Positions 6,665 through 13,578 of a stretch of DNA of 35,533 bases are shown in pieces. This DNA comes from a virus. The stretch covers positions 1 to 35,533 of the IMG/VR virus record IMGVR_UViG_3300038701_001970. One strand, 5' to 3'. Both the position numbers and the translations under genes were made by a program. The notes under the pieces were generated by a model. It was not told the origin of the DNA. It saw only the letters and a list, made by a program, of their open reading frames with translations, and did no database searches. The first letter of the stretch is position 1, and every line of letters begins with the position of its first letter.

Positions 6665-8022
6665 TGAATATTTTGTTTTTGTTTTTGGTTGCGAGCGTGA
6701 TTGGTGCGGTTATGGGTTGGCGTCGTCATGTTTGGAGGCGTCGCGGCGAACTGGAGCGCCAAAGCATTCTGTTGATGCGCCAAACTCTTCGTATTGCAGA
6801 CAGAAGACATCGGAAGAGAATCAGGCGTTTGTTGTTTGAGAACGTCCGAATGATGGGCGATTTGTACAGGTCAGAGCCTCACGTCGATGATGACTTGAGG
6901 GAGGAGATGGCCGTGAAGATCACGGCCATTCACAGGATAAATCAGAACATTCACCGTCTCGTGTTGAGTGGTGAGTATGAGAAAATGGAACGCATCAAGG
7001 AAGAGGTTGAAGCGATGAAGGAAGTCAAAATGTTTCTGTTATTAATGACGGTTGCGATCATGTGTTTTACTGGATGCAGCACAGAAGAGATCCCGCCAGG
7101 ACACAAGGGGTTCATGTTCGACAAAACGGGACCAGCTGCATTTTACTCGGGTGGTGCCGGTTTACAAAAAGATGTGATGCTCTCATCTGGCACTCACTAT
7201 ACGGGATGGTATGATACGATCGTTGGGGTCAACTGCCAGGATGCACATACCAAAGAAAGATTGTTTGTGCTGACCAAGTCTGACATGAAAGTCGCCGTCG
7301 ATCTGCGCATCACATACTCGGCAAACTGTGAGAGTAAAGAGAAGGTGGGAGAAGTGCTGACGAAGATCAGCGCAAAGGGTGGTTTTGTCCAACCACCGCA
7401 GTTGTTTGCCCGTTATTTGATGCCGGTGATTAGGCAGAGTTTGCGCAATAACCTCGCCAATACGACGATTGAGGATGTTAAAAATATCCGGGGGTCACTC
7501 TCTAAGGCAATCCAAAAAGATATTGATGGCGCGGAGAAGAAGTTCCCCATTTCCGTGAAAATGATCACGGTAAGCGACATCACATTGCCAGTATCCATTA
7601 CGACCAAAATTAAGGAGATTGAGATCGCGAGGATGGAGGCAAACAAGGAGGTCGAGAAGCAAAAAGCATCCAAGGTGAGGCTCAAGCGCGAGCTGTTTGA
7701 AGCCGAACAGGACTTGAAGGTCAAGCAAGCCAACGCGCTCAAGGCCAAACGTGTGGCGGAGATCGACGCTCAAGCCAAGGCCGCCGTCAAAAAGATTGCC
7801 GCGCAAGCCGATCTGGACGCCAAGAAACTCGAAGCGCAAGGCATACTGGAGATGACGCGTCGGTTGACGCCGGAGTATTTGAAGTACATCAACATCATCA
7901 AAGGCGCTCAGGTGAAGATGTCCATGGCCAATGCGATGTCAACGGGCACGAAATGGTACATGAACGGCTTTGAGTTTATGGTGCCGCCGGGCACGACGCC
8001 TAATGTGGCGTTGTCGCGGTGA
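6664..8022 (+). CDS. SPFH/band-7 (prohibitin-like) membrane protein with a second, internal lipoprotein start
   Basis: 452 aa. Residues 1-18 form a membrane anchor (LFLFLVASVIGAVMG), and 20-118 are basic then helical. Residues 123-138 are a second export signal ending in a lipobox-like CFTGC (Cys138), typical of a lipoprotein start. ATG 7030 at Met123 has its own AAGGAAG (7018-7024). SPFH domain about 143-305 (PPGHKGFMFDKTGP; FARYLMPVIRQSLRNN), then an Ala/Lys/Glu-rich coiled coil about 320-410. SPFH proteins oligomerise on membranes and guard proteases or membrane domains. Either this is one protein with two membrane segments, or two products share the frame: a short anchor protein and a lipoprotein from 7030. 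The second is more natural for a lipobox. Confidence 0.8.
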   Translation: MNILFLFLVASVIGAVMGWRRHVWRRRGELERQSILLMRQTLRIADRRHRKRIRRLLFENVRMMGDLYRSEPHVDDDLREEMAVKITAIHRINQNIHRLVLSGEYEKMERIKEEVEAMKEVKMFLLLMTVAIMCFTGCSTEEIPPGHKGFMFDKTGPAAFYSGGAGLQKDVMLSSGTHYTGWYDTIVGVNCQDAHTKERLFVLTKSDMKVAVDLRITYSANCESKEKVGEVLTKISAKGGFVQPPQLFARYLMPVIRQSLRNNLANTTIEDVKNIRGSLSKAIQKDIDGAEKKFPISVKMITVSDITLPVSITTKIKEIEIARMEANKEVEKQKASKVRLKRELFEAEQDLKVKQANALKAKRVAEIDAQAKAAVKKIAAQADLDAKKLEAQGILEMTRRLTPEYLKYINIIKGAQVKMSMANAMSTGTKWYMNGFEFMVPPGTTPNVALSR

Positions 8023-8426
8023 TCTTCGCGCAAGATGTTGAACTTGCCGCAAAGTTGGCGACCGATCAGAGGTGGCGATGGCAACATGGGATGGTTGTTC
8101 GCGTGCCTTGCGAGGACAAGCCAACATTAACGCAACGTATGATTGCTGTTGATCCACGCTTGCACCCTGTTGATGGCGTGCTTCATGTTTCGATCTTGGC
8201 GATGCTAGAGGGTTCATCCTTGGATTTGCATCTTCCCGAGAACTTTGGGTTTTTGATCCACCAAATCGATGCGTCATTGATCCGTCAGGAACGCGATAAT
8301 TCCATAGACACCGACAGCAGTCTACTTGGCCAAAGTGATGCTGGTGCCTTGCTCGTGAGGACGCTCTGGAGCGTTTGGCAACGTGAGGTTGAGCGTGCAA
8401 AAGATAACTGGCGCGTGTTGATTTGA
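8019..8426 (+). CDS. Hypothetical protein
   Basis: 135 aa, GTG start in a GTGA overlap with the SPFH stop, so coupled to it. No recognised domain. It is soluble, with mixed alpha/beta composition. The segment VPCEDKPTLTQRMIAVDPRL and the C-terminal helix (TLWSVWQREVERAKDNW) are the best-defined parts. Coupling suggests it may work with the membrane protein upstream. Confidence 0.6.
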   Translation: MIFAQDVELAAKLATDQRWRWQHGMVVRVPCEDKPTLTQRMIAVDPRLHPVDGVLHVSILAMLEGSSLDLHLPENFGFLIHQIDASLIRQERDNSIDTDSSLLGQSDAGALLVRTLWSVWQREVERAKDNWRVLI

Positions 8427-8449
8427 ACGAAAAGCAGGAGTGTTGAAGA

Positions 8450-8863
8450 ATGAGTGATGCTCTGTTTGTGTGGGTGTTGCGTCGGAGTAGTCGTGATCCT
8501 CAATTGGCGCAAGATGGTTATGTGCATGGAATCTATGCCACGAAAGAAGCGGCGCACCATGCAATGATTTTGATGGGCTATCACGACTTTTGGTCGGTTG
8601 ACACGCACTGTGACGATGACATGTGGACGACAAGCGCGCGTCGTCATGGTGAGAAGTGCTGGTTTTGTGCCACACGAACTGAGGTGATCAACGCGGTGCC
8701 AGTTGAGGTTGAAGTCGGGATGCACGTTCAGGGTCGTCGAGGTGGTTTTGTGGAGGTTGTTCTTGAGGTGACATGCGATCATGTGATCGTGCAGCCCGTC
8801 GGCACAACTCGGCGCATTGCAATGCGCCGATGGGATTTTTGGGAAATACACAAACAGGTATAA
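8450..8863 (+). CDS. Hypothetical protein
   Basis: 137 aa. ATG preceded by GCAGGAG at good spacing. Tryptophan- and histidine-rich N-terminal half (FVWVLRRSSRDP; HDFWSVDTHCDD), one WFC motif, and a C-terminal beta-rich part (EVEVGMHVQGRRGGFVEV) like a small SH3 or KOW-type barrel. The last codons contain a 20-bp perfect palindrome. Its TAA stop overlaps the first ATG of the next gene. Not recognised. Confidence 0.65.
   Translation: MSDALFVWVLRRSSRDPQLAQDGYVHGIYATKEAAHHAMILMGYHDFWSVDTHCDDDMWTTSARRHGEKCWFCATRTEVINAVPVEVEVGMHVQGRRGGFVEVVLEVTCDHVIVQPVGTTRRIAMRRWDFWEIHKQV
8810..8840 (+). terminator. Perfect 20-bp palindrome followed by T-run
   Basis: CGGCGCATTG directly followed by CAATGCGCCG (8810-8829) is perfectly self-complementary and as RNA gives an 8-bp stem with a TGCA loop. 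TTTTT follows at 8836-8840, six bases later. It is inside the end of the 8450 gene, just ahead of the RNA ligase gene. It may be a weak intrinsic terminator (the offset T-run argues against a strong one), a structure hiding the ligase start, or an operator. Confidence 0.4.
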
Positions 8864-8865
8864 TG

Positions 8866-10197
8866 ATGAATGAATTGAATGCAATCCCCATTACGCATAT
8901 GCGTGTGGATGAACTGGTGTCGATGTTTCAAGAGAATGAACAAGAGGTGCTAAGGCTCATCGACGAAGACCCCTTGTTGCGCAAGCGAGAGCACCCTGAC
9001 GGGCTTGTAATCGCAAACGCGAGCAAGGGCTTGTTTGAACCCACCATGGAGCACCAGGTCTTCGCCAAGGGCATTGTGTACACACGCAACCCATATCGGT
9101 TGGTGGCCATGCCCCTGATGAAGATGCACAATTATGATATGAACGCTGCGTTGATGCAGACCATCAGCGAGGTGCGATCGAATGAGTTGGATGTGCATGT
9201 AGAGTTCAACCACAAGGAGGATGGTACCTTTGTGCAGGTGTTCGAGCACAACGGCAAGGTGTACTTTGCGACGCGCTCGGTCATTGAAGGGTGTGAGGTT
9301 GCCAATGGTGCGCATTGTCGCAATTTTGACTACATCGGCACAGCACGACGAATCCTTGAAGAGCAGTGGTCATTTGCGTTGGGGCTTGTGTGTGAAGAGC
9401 CGGTGTCGTTGTTCTTTGAACTGATTCATCCTGAGTGTCGTGTGATCAGCGATTATGAGGACATGGAAACGATGGTGCTCATAGGTGGTTTCGACAAGGC
9501 ACATGCCGGGTATCGCTACTTCAGTAATGCGGATCTGATGTATTTCGAGATGGATGGCGCGAATATCCCAAGTCACTTCGCGAACAATGATCCATCGAAA
9601 ATGGAATCGGTGCTTTTTGCGACACTGAGCCAGCTCAATGATATGCCAGCGTTGCCCGAAGGCTTGGTGGTCTCCCTGGTTCAAAACCAACAACTGGTGC
9701 TCTGTCGCTTCAAGGTCAAGACTTCAGCGTATATTGATGCACACAGATTGAAATATGCCCATTCGTACAAAAGCGTGGTCAAGATGCTCTGGAACCATGA
9801 AGAGTTGCGTGCGTGGGATGTGTTCTTGAGGCATTTGAAGGGTCGTGGACACGTTGACGAAGAAATACAGGCAGTCTATCGCAAGCACTTTGATACATTC
9901 AGTTCATGGATGACGGGGTTGCGACAGTCCTTGCAAGATTGTCGGCTTGAGGTCGATGCGATCCAACGTCGATACGTCAAGGACGGAAGTCATTCGTGGA
10001 ATAGAAACAATGAGATTCGCAAGATCATTGGCAAGGACTACAAAAACCACCCGTGTCAGGGGTTGATGTTCAAAGTGGTCTCCGACAGGGCTAACGTTGT
10101 CGCCGCCGCGAAGCATGATCCACCATACAAGGGCTTTGCCAATGATTTAAGAACAGGTGTTTTGACTGCAACTGTTTGCAGTCAGGATCAGGTTTGA
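8866..10197 (+). CDS. RNA ligase, T4 Rnl1-like (ATP-dependent, tRNA-repair type)
   Basis: 443 aa from ATG 8866 (ATG 8863 also possible). Covalent nucleotidyltransferase motifs are in order: upstream FAKGIVYTRNP (66-76) and PLMKMHNY (83-90) matching the RG...KFFN region of Rnl1; motif I K117-E-D-G; motif III SLFFELIHPE (181-190); motif IV P264-EGLVV; motif V RFKVKTSAYIDAHR (281-294). Such enzymes join 5'-phosphate and 3'-OH RNA ends through a lysyl-AMP intermediate. T4 Rnl1 reseals tRNA cut by host anticodon nucleases. About 150 extra C-terminal residues replace the Rnl1 tRNA-specificity domain, unrecognised here. Three tRNA-like elements elsewhere in the window give a possible substrate. The last codons run through palindrome copy 2. 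Confidence 0.75.
   Translation: MNELNAIPITHMRVDELVSMFQENEQEVLRLIDEDPLLRKREHPDGLVIANASKGLFEPTMEHQVFAKGIVYTRNPYRLVAMPLMKMHNYDMNAALMQTISEVRSNELDVHVEFNHKEDGTFVQVFEHNGKVYFATRSVIEGCEVANGAHCRNFDYIGTARRILEEQWSFALGLVCEEPVSLFFELIHPECRVISDYEDMETMVLIGGFDKAHAGYRYFSNADLMYFEMDGANIPSHFANNDPSKMESVLFATLSQLNDMPALPEGLVVSLVQNQQLVLCRFKVKTSAYIDAHRLKYAHSYKSVVKMLWNHEELRAWDVFLRHLKGRGHVDEEIQAVYRKHFDTFSSWMTGLRQSLQDCRLEVDAIQRRYVKDGSHSWNRNNEIRKIIGKDYKNHPCQGLMFKVVSDRANVVAAAKHDPPYKGFANDLRTGVLTATVCSQDQV
10163..10184. promoter_or_regulatory. Dispersed palindrome copy 2 (operator overlapping -35)
   Basis: TGACTGCAA (10163-10171), centre CTGT, TTGCAGTCA (10176-10184). One base shorter in the middle than the other copies. It lies at the 3' end of the RNA ligase gene, and its right arm supplies the -35 of the promoter before the HU-like gene. 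A bound protein would block that promoter. Confidence 0.75.
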
Positions 10198-10203
10198 TAT
10201 AAT
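10176..10203 (+). promoter_or_regulatory. Promoter of the HU-like gene
   Basis: TTGCAG (10176-10181), 16-bp spacer, consensus TATAAT (10198-10203) with extended TG (TGATATAAT). The -35 is inside palindrome copy 2. The -10 region GGTTTGATATAATG is nearly the same as at 5813-5825. About 47 bp of leader precede the HU start. Confidence 0.7.
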
Positions 10204-10257
10204 GGGTGTACGGTTTGGCAAGGGTGTCGACCAATTACAACACAACAGGAAGTGTCA

Positions 10258-10548
10258 ATGAACAAATCAGAATTAATTGAACAGGTGCATTTTGATCTTC
10301 AGTCTCGTGGATTTGATGTCACAAAGAAGCAGGTCAAGCAAACGGTTGAGTCCACCATGGATGTTGTGCAAGATGCCATCATCAGTGGTGAGGGGTTTGC
10401 TTATCCCAAGTTTGGTACGTTTAAGACCAATGTGCGCGCTGCATACACGGGTCACAATCCAGCCAAGGGCGAGCCTGTTGAGGTGCCAGCGGCGACGGTG
10501 GTGAAATTCAAACCATCGACAGTGCTCAAGGGCCGTCTCAACTCGTAA
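10258..10548 (+). CDS. HU/IHF-family DNA-bending protein
   Basis: 96 aa. ATG 10258 follows AGGAAG; a GTG two codons earlier is less likely. The HU fold is clear: two N-terminal helices, GFAYPKFGTFKTN (the GFGTF motif region), then the beta-arm with GHNPAKGEPVEVPA, matching the RNP-tip segment of HU, and FKPSTVLKGRLN at the end. HU proteins dimerise and bend DNA. In a phage this may serve replication, packaging or control of late genes. It has its own promoter at 10176-10203 overlapped by the palindrome, so a palindrome-binding factor probably regulates it. Confidence 0.9.
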   Translation: MNKSELIEQVHFDLQSRGFDVTKKQVKQTVESTMDVVQDAIISGEGFAYPKFGTFKTNVRAAYTGHNPAKGEPVEVPAATVVKFKPSTVLKGRLNS

Positions 10549-10561
10549 GGTTGTTGGGTCA

Positions 10562-10591
10562 CATGAGGTTCAAGGTTGCTTGAGGCTCATG
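10562..10591 (+). other. Strong hairpin between HU-like gene and 10618
   Basis: CATGAG (10562-10567) pairs with CTCATG (10586-10591), and TCAAG (10570-10574) with CTTGA (10579-10583), around loop GTTG. The inner flanks add one T-G pair and leave a single G-G mismatch. No T-run follows. It may protect the HU mRNA 3' end, modulate translation of the next gene, or be a binding site. Confidence 0.5.
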
Positions 10592-10617
10592 ATGGCAATG
10601 CAACATAAGAGGTTGAT

Positions 10618-10935
10618 GTGAAAAAAGAAAAGTTGATCATGAGCATGCTCGCGCTGGCCGCAGTCAGTGCAGGGGCGCAGCCAGGGACTCCCCAGGATGG
10701 GGGGTTGCACAAAAAACAACGAGCGCGCGCCGTTCGTCGCACACTTGCCAAGCAACGCAAAAAGAGAGCGCGTGTTCGTAAGGGGAAATGTGTCACATGT
10801 GTGCGAGATAATGGTGTGCCACTGACGCAAGGGCAGGTGTATTTGGTGCGCAAGGTTGTGCGCGGTCGCGTCGGCGTGATGAATGATCACGGCCAGATTC
10901 ACAACTACCCCGCCGATCGCTTCGAGGTGTTGTGA
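10618..10935 (+). CDS. Small basic protein with CxxC and an SH3-like C-terminal segment
   Basis: 105 aa from GTG 10618, preceded by AGAGG (10608-10612). Residues 2-20 look like an export signal or a short membrane helix (KKEKLIMSMLALAAVSAGA). Residues 30-56 are very basic (KKQRARAVRRTLAKQRKKRA). CVTC is at about 59-62, and residues 70-105 are beta-rich (QVYLVRKVVRGRVGVMNDHG...YPADRFEVL). The end resembles that of the protein at 18919 (VVNDHG...YHKRRF), so the two may share a small barrel. Function unknown. Confidence 0.55.
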   Translation: MKKEKLIMSMLALAAVSAGAQPGTPQDGGLHKKQRARAVRRTLAKQRKKRARVRKGKCVTCVRDNGVPLTQGQVYLVRKVVRGRVGVMNDHGQIHNYPADRFEVL

Positions 10936-11324
10936 TGTTTGATAGAAGGAAAGGGTTGCTCGCAAACATTCGTCCTGGTCACACTGTGGTGTGTCTTGCT
11001 CGGTATTTGTCGCGCGCGAAGGGTGCGGAGTGCTTCGGTTATTGTGAGCACGTGACCAAAACGGGGCGAATGCACATTGTGCTCAATGGCAAGATGCGCA
11101 AGTTCTATCCTGACGGTCGAGCCTTCTCAAGAGAAGGGTATGCGGTAGTGATGCGTCTTGAGGATGCTGGTGATGAGGTGAAAGAACGTTTTCGCATGCG
11201 CTTTTACAAGAATTTGCGTGACGTGTTGGATCGTAAGTTGCGCACCGTGCTGACCAACACACCAGATGATCGTCTGGAGGATATGACCGAAAAGGTGAGC
11301 GCGCTGTTGGAGGAGTTGTCGTGA
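10935..11324 (+). CDS. Hypothetical protein
   Basis: 129 aa from ATG 10935, overlapping the previous stop (TGATG). The N-terminal half is beta-rich with cysteines (HTVVCLARYLSRAKGAECFG), the C-terminal half helical (VKERFRMRFYKNLRDVLDRK). Not recognised. Its stop is in a GTGA overlap with the next gene, so 10618, 10935 and 11321 form one coupled unit. Confidence 0.65.
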   Translation: MFDRRKGLLANIRPGHTVVCLARYLSRAKGAECFGYCEHVTKTGRMHIVLNGKMRKFYPDGRAFSREGYAVVMRLEDAGDEVKERFRMRFYKNLRDVLDRKLRTVLTNTPDDRLEDMTEKVSALLEELS

Positions 11325-11695
11325 AGTGGTCCTCGCGTGCTGATCCCGATGTGTTGTATAATGCAGTCAACGATGTGTTGGATGTGTTGTTTCGGCACCA
11401 TGCACCAAGGACAGCTCGACGTGTCTTGGAGTTTTCCTTGATCGAGCATCACCGCAATGGACAGCGAATACACAAGCGGGTTTGGCTGCGAAAGGTTGGT
11501 GGTGGATGGAAGAGAGTTTTACAACGCGCTCATACAAGGGTGTCTTGCTGTAAAACCAAGCGGCGATATTTGTTGCCCGGTCATGCGGGCCGGGTTGCCG
11601 CAAGAGTATCAAAACAAGAGCGACTTGATTTGAGGCATTACATGTGCCTTCACTGTGGGTACTACCACGTTGGCTCAATGGATATGTACAGATGA
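11321..11695 (+). CDS. Small zinc-ribbon-like protein
   Basis: 124 aa, GTG start in a GTGA overlap. The C-terminal half has CCKTKRRYL (about 76-84) and YMCLHCGYYHVGSM (about 107-120). This pairs an upstream CxK-KR-Y segment with CxxCGxYH, as in many small phage zinc-ribbon proteins. The conserved cysteines and histidine suggest one bound zinc and perhaps nucleic-acid binding. The N-terminal 60 residues are unrecognised. Last gene before the first tRNA-like island. Confidence 0.65.
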   Translation: MKWSSRADPDVLYNAVNDVLDVLFRHHAPRTARRVLEFSLIEHHRNGQRIHKRVWLRKVGGGWKRVLQRAHTRVSCCKTKRRYLLPGHAGRVAARVSKQERLDLRHYMCLHCGYYHVGSMDMYR

Positions 11696-11696
11696 T

Positions 11697-11732
11697 GCGC
11701 ACCCGCTTGTTCGTAGGCTTCGCTGGGTGCGT
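11697..11732 (+). other. Hairpin at the 5' side of tRNA-like island 1
   Basis: GCGCACCC (11697-11704) pairs with GGGTGCGT (11725-11732), seven Watson-Crick pairs plus one G-T, around a 20-nt loop. It begins two bases after the stop of the 11321 gene and ends six bases before the tRNA-like segment. The same order, hairpin then T-arm element, is seen at 22252-22397. Confidence 0.45.
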
Positions 11733-11738
11733 GCATAT

Positions 11739-11824
11739 CGTCGGTGGTCTTTAATGACATGGCCTGTCTTGCTTTGGGTAGTTTGAGGTTATGTTTGATG
11801 TGGGTTCGATTCCCATTGCGACGA
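11739..11824 (+). tRNA. tRNA-like element 1 (only 3' half convincing)
   Basis: The T-arm is canonical: stem GTGGG (11800-11804), loop TTCGATT, stem CCCAT (11812-11816). The acceptor 3' strand TGCGACG follows (11817-11823), with A at the discriminator position. The best 5' strand is CGTCGGT at 11739, whose first five bases pair perfectly and last two do not, giving an 86-nt element. GGTC/GGCC (11746-11749 / 11761-11764) could be a D-stem, but no clear anticodon stem is visible and the D-loop lacks GG. It may be a decayed tRNA, an unusual tRNA mimic, or a captured tRNA 3' end as found in attachment sites. Confidence 0.3.
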
Positions 11825-11826
11825 TT

Positions 11827-11849
11827 TGACTGCGAATGGTTTGCAGTCA
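11827..11849. promoter_or_regulatory. Dispersed palindrome copy 3
   Basis: TGACTGCGAA (11827-11836), centre TGG, TTTGCAGTCA (11840-11849), with one mismatch between arms. It starts two bases after tRNA-like element 1 and ends 15 bp before the SspB-like start codon, partly adjoining its ribosome-binding site (AAGG, 11853-11856). No good -10 lies at promoter distance, so here it would act on translation, on readthrough, or as a non-promoter binding site. Confidence 0.75.
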
Positions 11850-11864
11850 CCAAAGGTAGGCAAG

Positions 11865-12275
11865 ATGAGTGATGACGACAACCTGATTCGAGTGGATTTC
11901 AGTGGTAAGTTTGACCGTCCGAAGGGTTCATTTTTTGATGATTTGAAACTCAAGCAGGTTGTGAGTGAGGATGTGGATGCAATGCGTTTGCAGTTCTTCG
12001 AGCGAGCGATTGAGCTTGGTAAAACCCGAGTGGTTCTTATCCCCCATATGAAGGGGGTCGATGTGCCAGAGCAATTTACCTCACACCATACACTTGCGTT
12101 GGATTTCTCACATATGTTTGGTTGTGATGTGTTCGAGTTTGACGAACAAGGCATTCGCGCGACTTTGAGCTTTGGCGGCGTAGATTATCTGTGCGTTGTG
12201 CCATGGTCGTCTGTCTTTGCGATCCAGCCTTGTGGCGAGCCATCGCAGGTGTTTGTGTCAGTGGGGATGTTTTGA
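11865..12275 (+). CDS. SspB-like ClpXP adaptor
   Basis: 136 aa from ATG 11865, with AAAGGTAGG just upstream. Residues about 55-125 fit the SspB substrate-binding fold: VVLIPHMKGVDVPEQF, LALDFSHMFG, then IRATLSFGGVDYLCVVPWSS and VFAIQPCGE. The FGG...VPW...AI series is the hallmark. SspB tethers ssrA-tagged or other substrates to the ClpX unfoldase. Bacterial SspB ends in a short ClpX-binding tail after a disordered linker. Here the protein ends soon after the fold (SQVFVSVGMF), so a ClpX tail is not obvious and it might act as a decoy. Phage homologues are uncommon in my experience. Confidence 0.6.
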   Translation: MSDDDNLIRVDFSGKFDRPKGSFFDDLKLKQVVSEDVDAMRLQFFERAIELGKTRVVLIPHMKGVDVPEQFTSHHTLALDFSHMFGCDVFEFDEQGIRATLSFGGVDYLCVVPWSSVFAIQPCGEPSQVFVSVGMF

Positions 12276-12565
12276 ACAAGTCAAAGTTCTGGACCGTATA
12301 TCGCGCAGTTGCCAATGCGTTCATTGGTGTGCTCTGGTTGGTCGTACTTCTGTTGCTGTGCGTAGCATCCGGCGAAGCGGGATACCAACTTGCGATGCAC
12401 TTTGGTGTGTCTGAGCGACACAGTGTGCTTGTTGGGTTTTTGTTTGTGGTGTGTACGCTTTTGGGTTTGGCGTTTTGCTTTTGGTTTGCCCATGAAGCGA
12501 AGCCATCCGATCCGCCTGATTGGTTTGTGCGTCTGCGAAAAGGGAGTAAGGAAAATGATCAGTGA
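12272..12565 (+). CDS. Small two-helix membrane protein
   Basis: 97 aa from TTG 12272, in a TTGA overlap with the SspB-like stop and with GGGG upstream. Two hydrophobic segments: about 13-32 (AFIGVLWLVVLLLLC) and about 50-70 (VLVGFLFVVCTLLGLAFCFW). The charged C-terminal tail is probably cytoplasmic. Unrecognised. Placement behind SspB and ahead of other small genes could suggest host takeover or holin-like roles, but no lysis genes are next to it. Confidence 0.55.
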   Translation: MNKSKFWTVYRAVANAFIGVLWLVVLLLLCVASGEAGYQLAMHFGVSERHSVLVGFLFVVCTLLGLAFCFWFAHEAKPSDPPDWFVRLRKGSKENDQ

Positions 12566-12935
12566 AGCAAGTGTCAGTCGAGTTGGAGAGCGTTTTTCTC
12601 TAAAGGGTGTTTTCGATGTTGAGTCTTATTGCGAAGATGGCCGTCAAGTTGGCTTCGAGGTTGAGTTTTCTCACACAGACGTTCATGTGGACATCGTGTG
12701 CAGCATGGAAGACGAACGTTTCCACAAGCTCGTGCACCGCGATGACTTCCTTGGTCTTCACCAAAAAGGTGGGGATGTCCAGGTGTATGGCCGCAAGTTC
12801 ACTGATGATGGTCATCCGTGGTGGTTGAAGTTTGATTGGCTCAACTTGGGCAATGTGATGTTTGAGTGTGAAGAGGTTGCTGACGATTTTGTTCGAGTGC
12901 TTCGGGGTTTGTTTTTGTTTGTTCAATCCATTTAA
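12555..12935 (+). CDS. Hypothetical protein
   Basis: 126 aa from ATG 12555 (AAGGAAA upstream), overlapping the previous gene by 11 nt. Beta-rich with His/Asp/Trp-containing segments (FEVEFSHTDVHVDIVCSMED; HPWWLKFDWLN) and a hydrophobic C-terminal helix (DFVRVLRGLFLFVQSI). No recognised family. Confidence 0.6.
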   Translation: MISEASVSRVGERFSLKGVFDVESYCEDGRQVGFEVEFSHTDVHVDIVCSMEDERFHKLVHRDDFLGLHQKGGDVQVYGRKFTDDGHPWWLKFDWLNLGNVMFECEEVADDFVRVLRGLFLFVQSI

Positions 12936-12979
12936 AAAGATGGGTTTTGATGTGCCTTGCGCAAGATGGAGGTTGGTTG

Positions 12980-13255
12980 ATGTTTCTTAATCGATTACGT
13001 GCGCTCATTGGTTTGAGTGCTGATGCAACAGAGAGGGAGGTGCTGGATTGGGTGGTTGAGGCCAAGTGCCAAATCTCCGAGCATCGCGAGAAAGTGGAGC
13101 GTTACGTGAAGGCGTCCGAATCCAGGGAGGCTTGCTTGCAGGCTGAATTGGACGAAGTGCACAAGCAGTTGGACGCCATGAAGGTGGAGCGTCGCGAGTT
13201 GGTCGCAACTGTTGCCGCGCAAAATGCAACCATTGAAGATGAGTTGTCGGCATGA
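12980..13255 (+). CDS. Small coiled-coil protein
   Basis: 91 aa from ATG 12980, with GGAGG 12968-12972 upstream. An earlier in-frame ATG lacks a site. The N-terminal helix FLNRLRALIGLSADATEREV is followed by a heptad-rich coiled coil to the end (EHREKVERYVKA; LQAELDEVHKQLDAMK). The LSADATEREVL segment is reminiscent of a motif common in phage proteins, but no function can be given. The stop is in an ATGA overlap with the next gene. Confidence 0.6.
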   Translation: MFLNRLRALIGLSADATEREVLDWVVEAKCQISEHREKVERYVKASESREACLQAELDEVHKQLDAMKVERRELVATVAAQNATIEDELSA

Positions 13256-13578
13256 GGTCTAAACACAAGCGATATACCAACGCAATCGCGCTGGTTGGTG
13301 GCGTGCGCATGAAAGTGCATTTGGTGCGGTTTATCAGGGTTGGTCAATATGGTCGCGAGCGATGGATTGTGCGATTGCCATGTGGTGATGAGCCATCCGC
13401 TGAAGTGATCGTGTCTTTGCGCTCTTCCAAGTTGAGCGTTCGAGATGTTAAAGAGGTTCGCCGCAATCCATCAATGCACTCACCCCAAGAGTGGGCGAGG
13501 TTGTTGATGTGTTCTGTCAGTGCCATTGAAGATGTAATTGCGCACAGGACGTGGTGTGGCATAAAGGGGTTTTCATGA
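13252..13578 (+). CDS. Hypothetical protein
   Basis: 108 aa, ATG in an ATGA overlap. Strongly basic N-terminus ([10 protein letters not shown]), then a beta-hairpin-like stretch ([20 protein letters not shown]) and a C-terminal helix. Possibly nucleic-acid-binding, unrecognised. The end overlaps the thyA start by 4 nt (ATGA). Confidence 0.6.
   Translation: MRSKHKRYTNAIALVGGVRMKVHLVRFIRVGQYGRERWIVRLPCGDEPSAEVIVSLRSSKLSVRDVKEVRRNPSMHSPQEWARLLMCSVSAIEDVIAHRTWCGIKGFS

Noticed and set aside
11800-11824. T-arm of element 1 as a phage attachment site (attP)
   Set aside because: Tail-end tRNA identity is typical of attP, but no integrase is in the window, and two other islands have the same T-arm feature, so I did not call it.
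12272-12565. Longer start at 12191 for the small membrane protein
   Set aside because: The upstream part overlaps the SspB-like gene in another frame. TTG 12272 gives a TTGA overlap with GGGG upstream, matching the coupling style of this operon.
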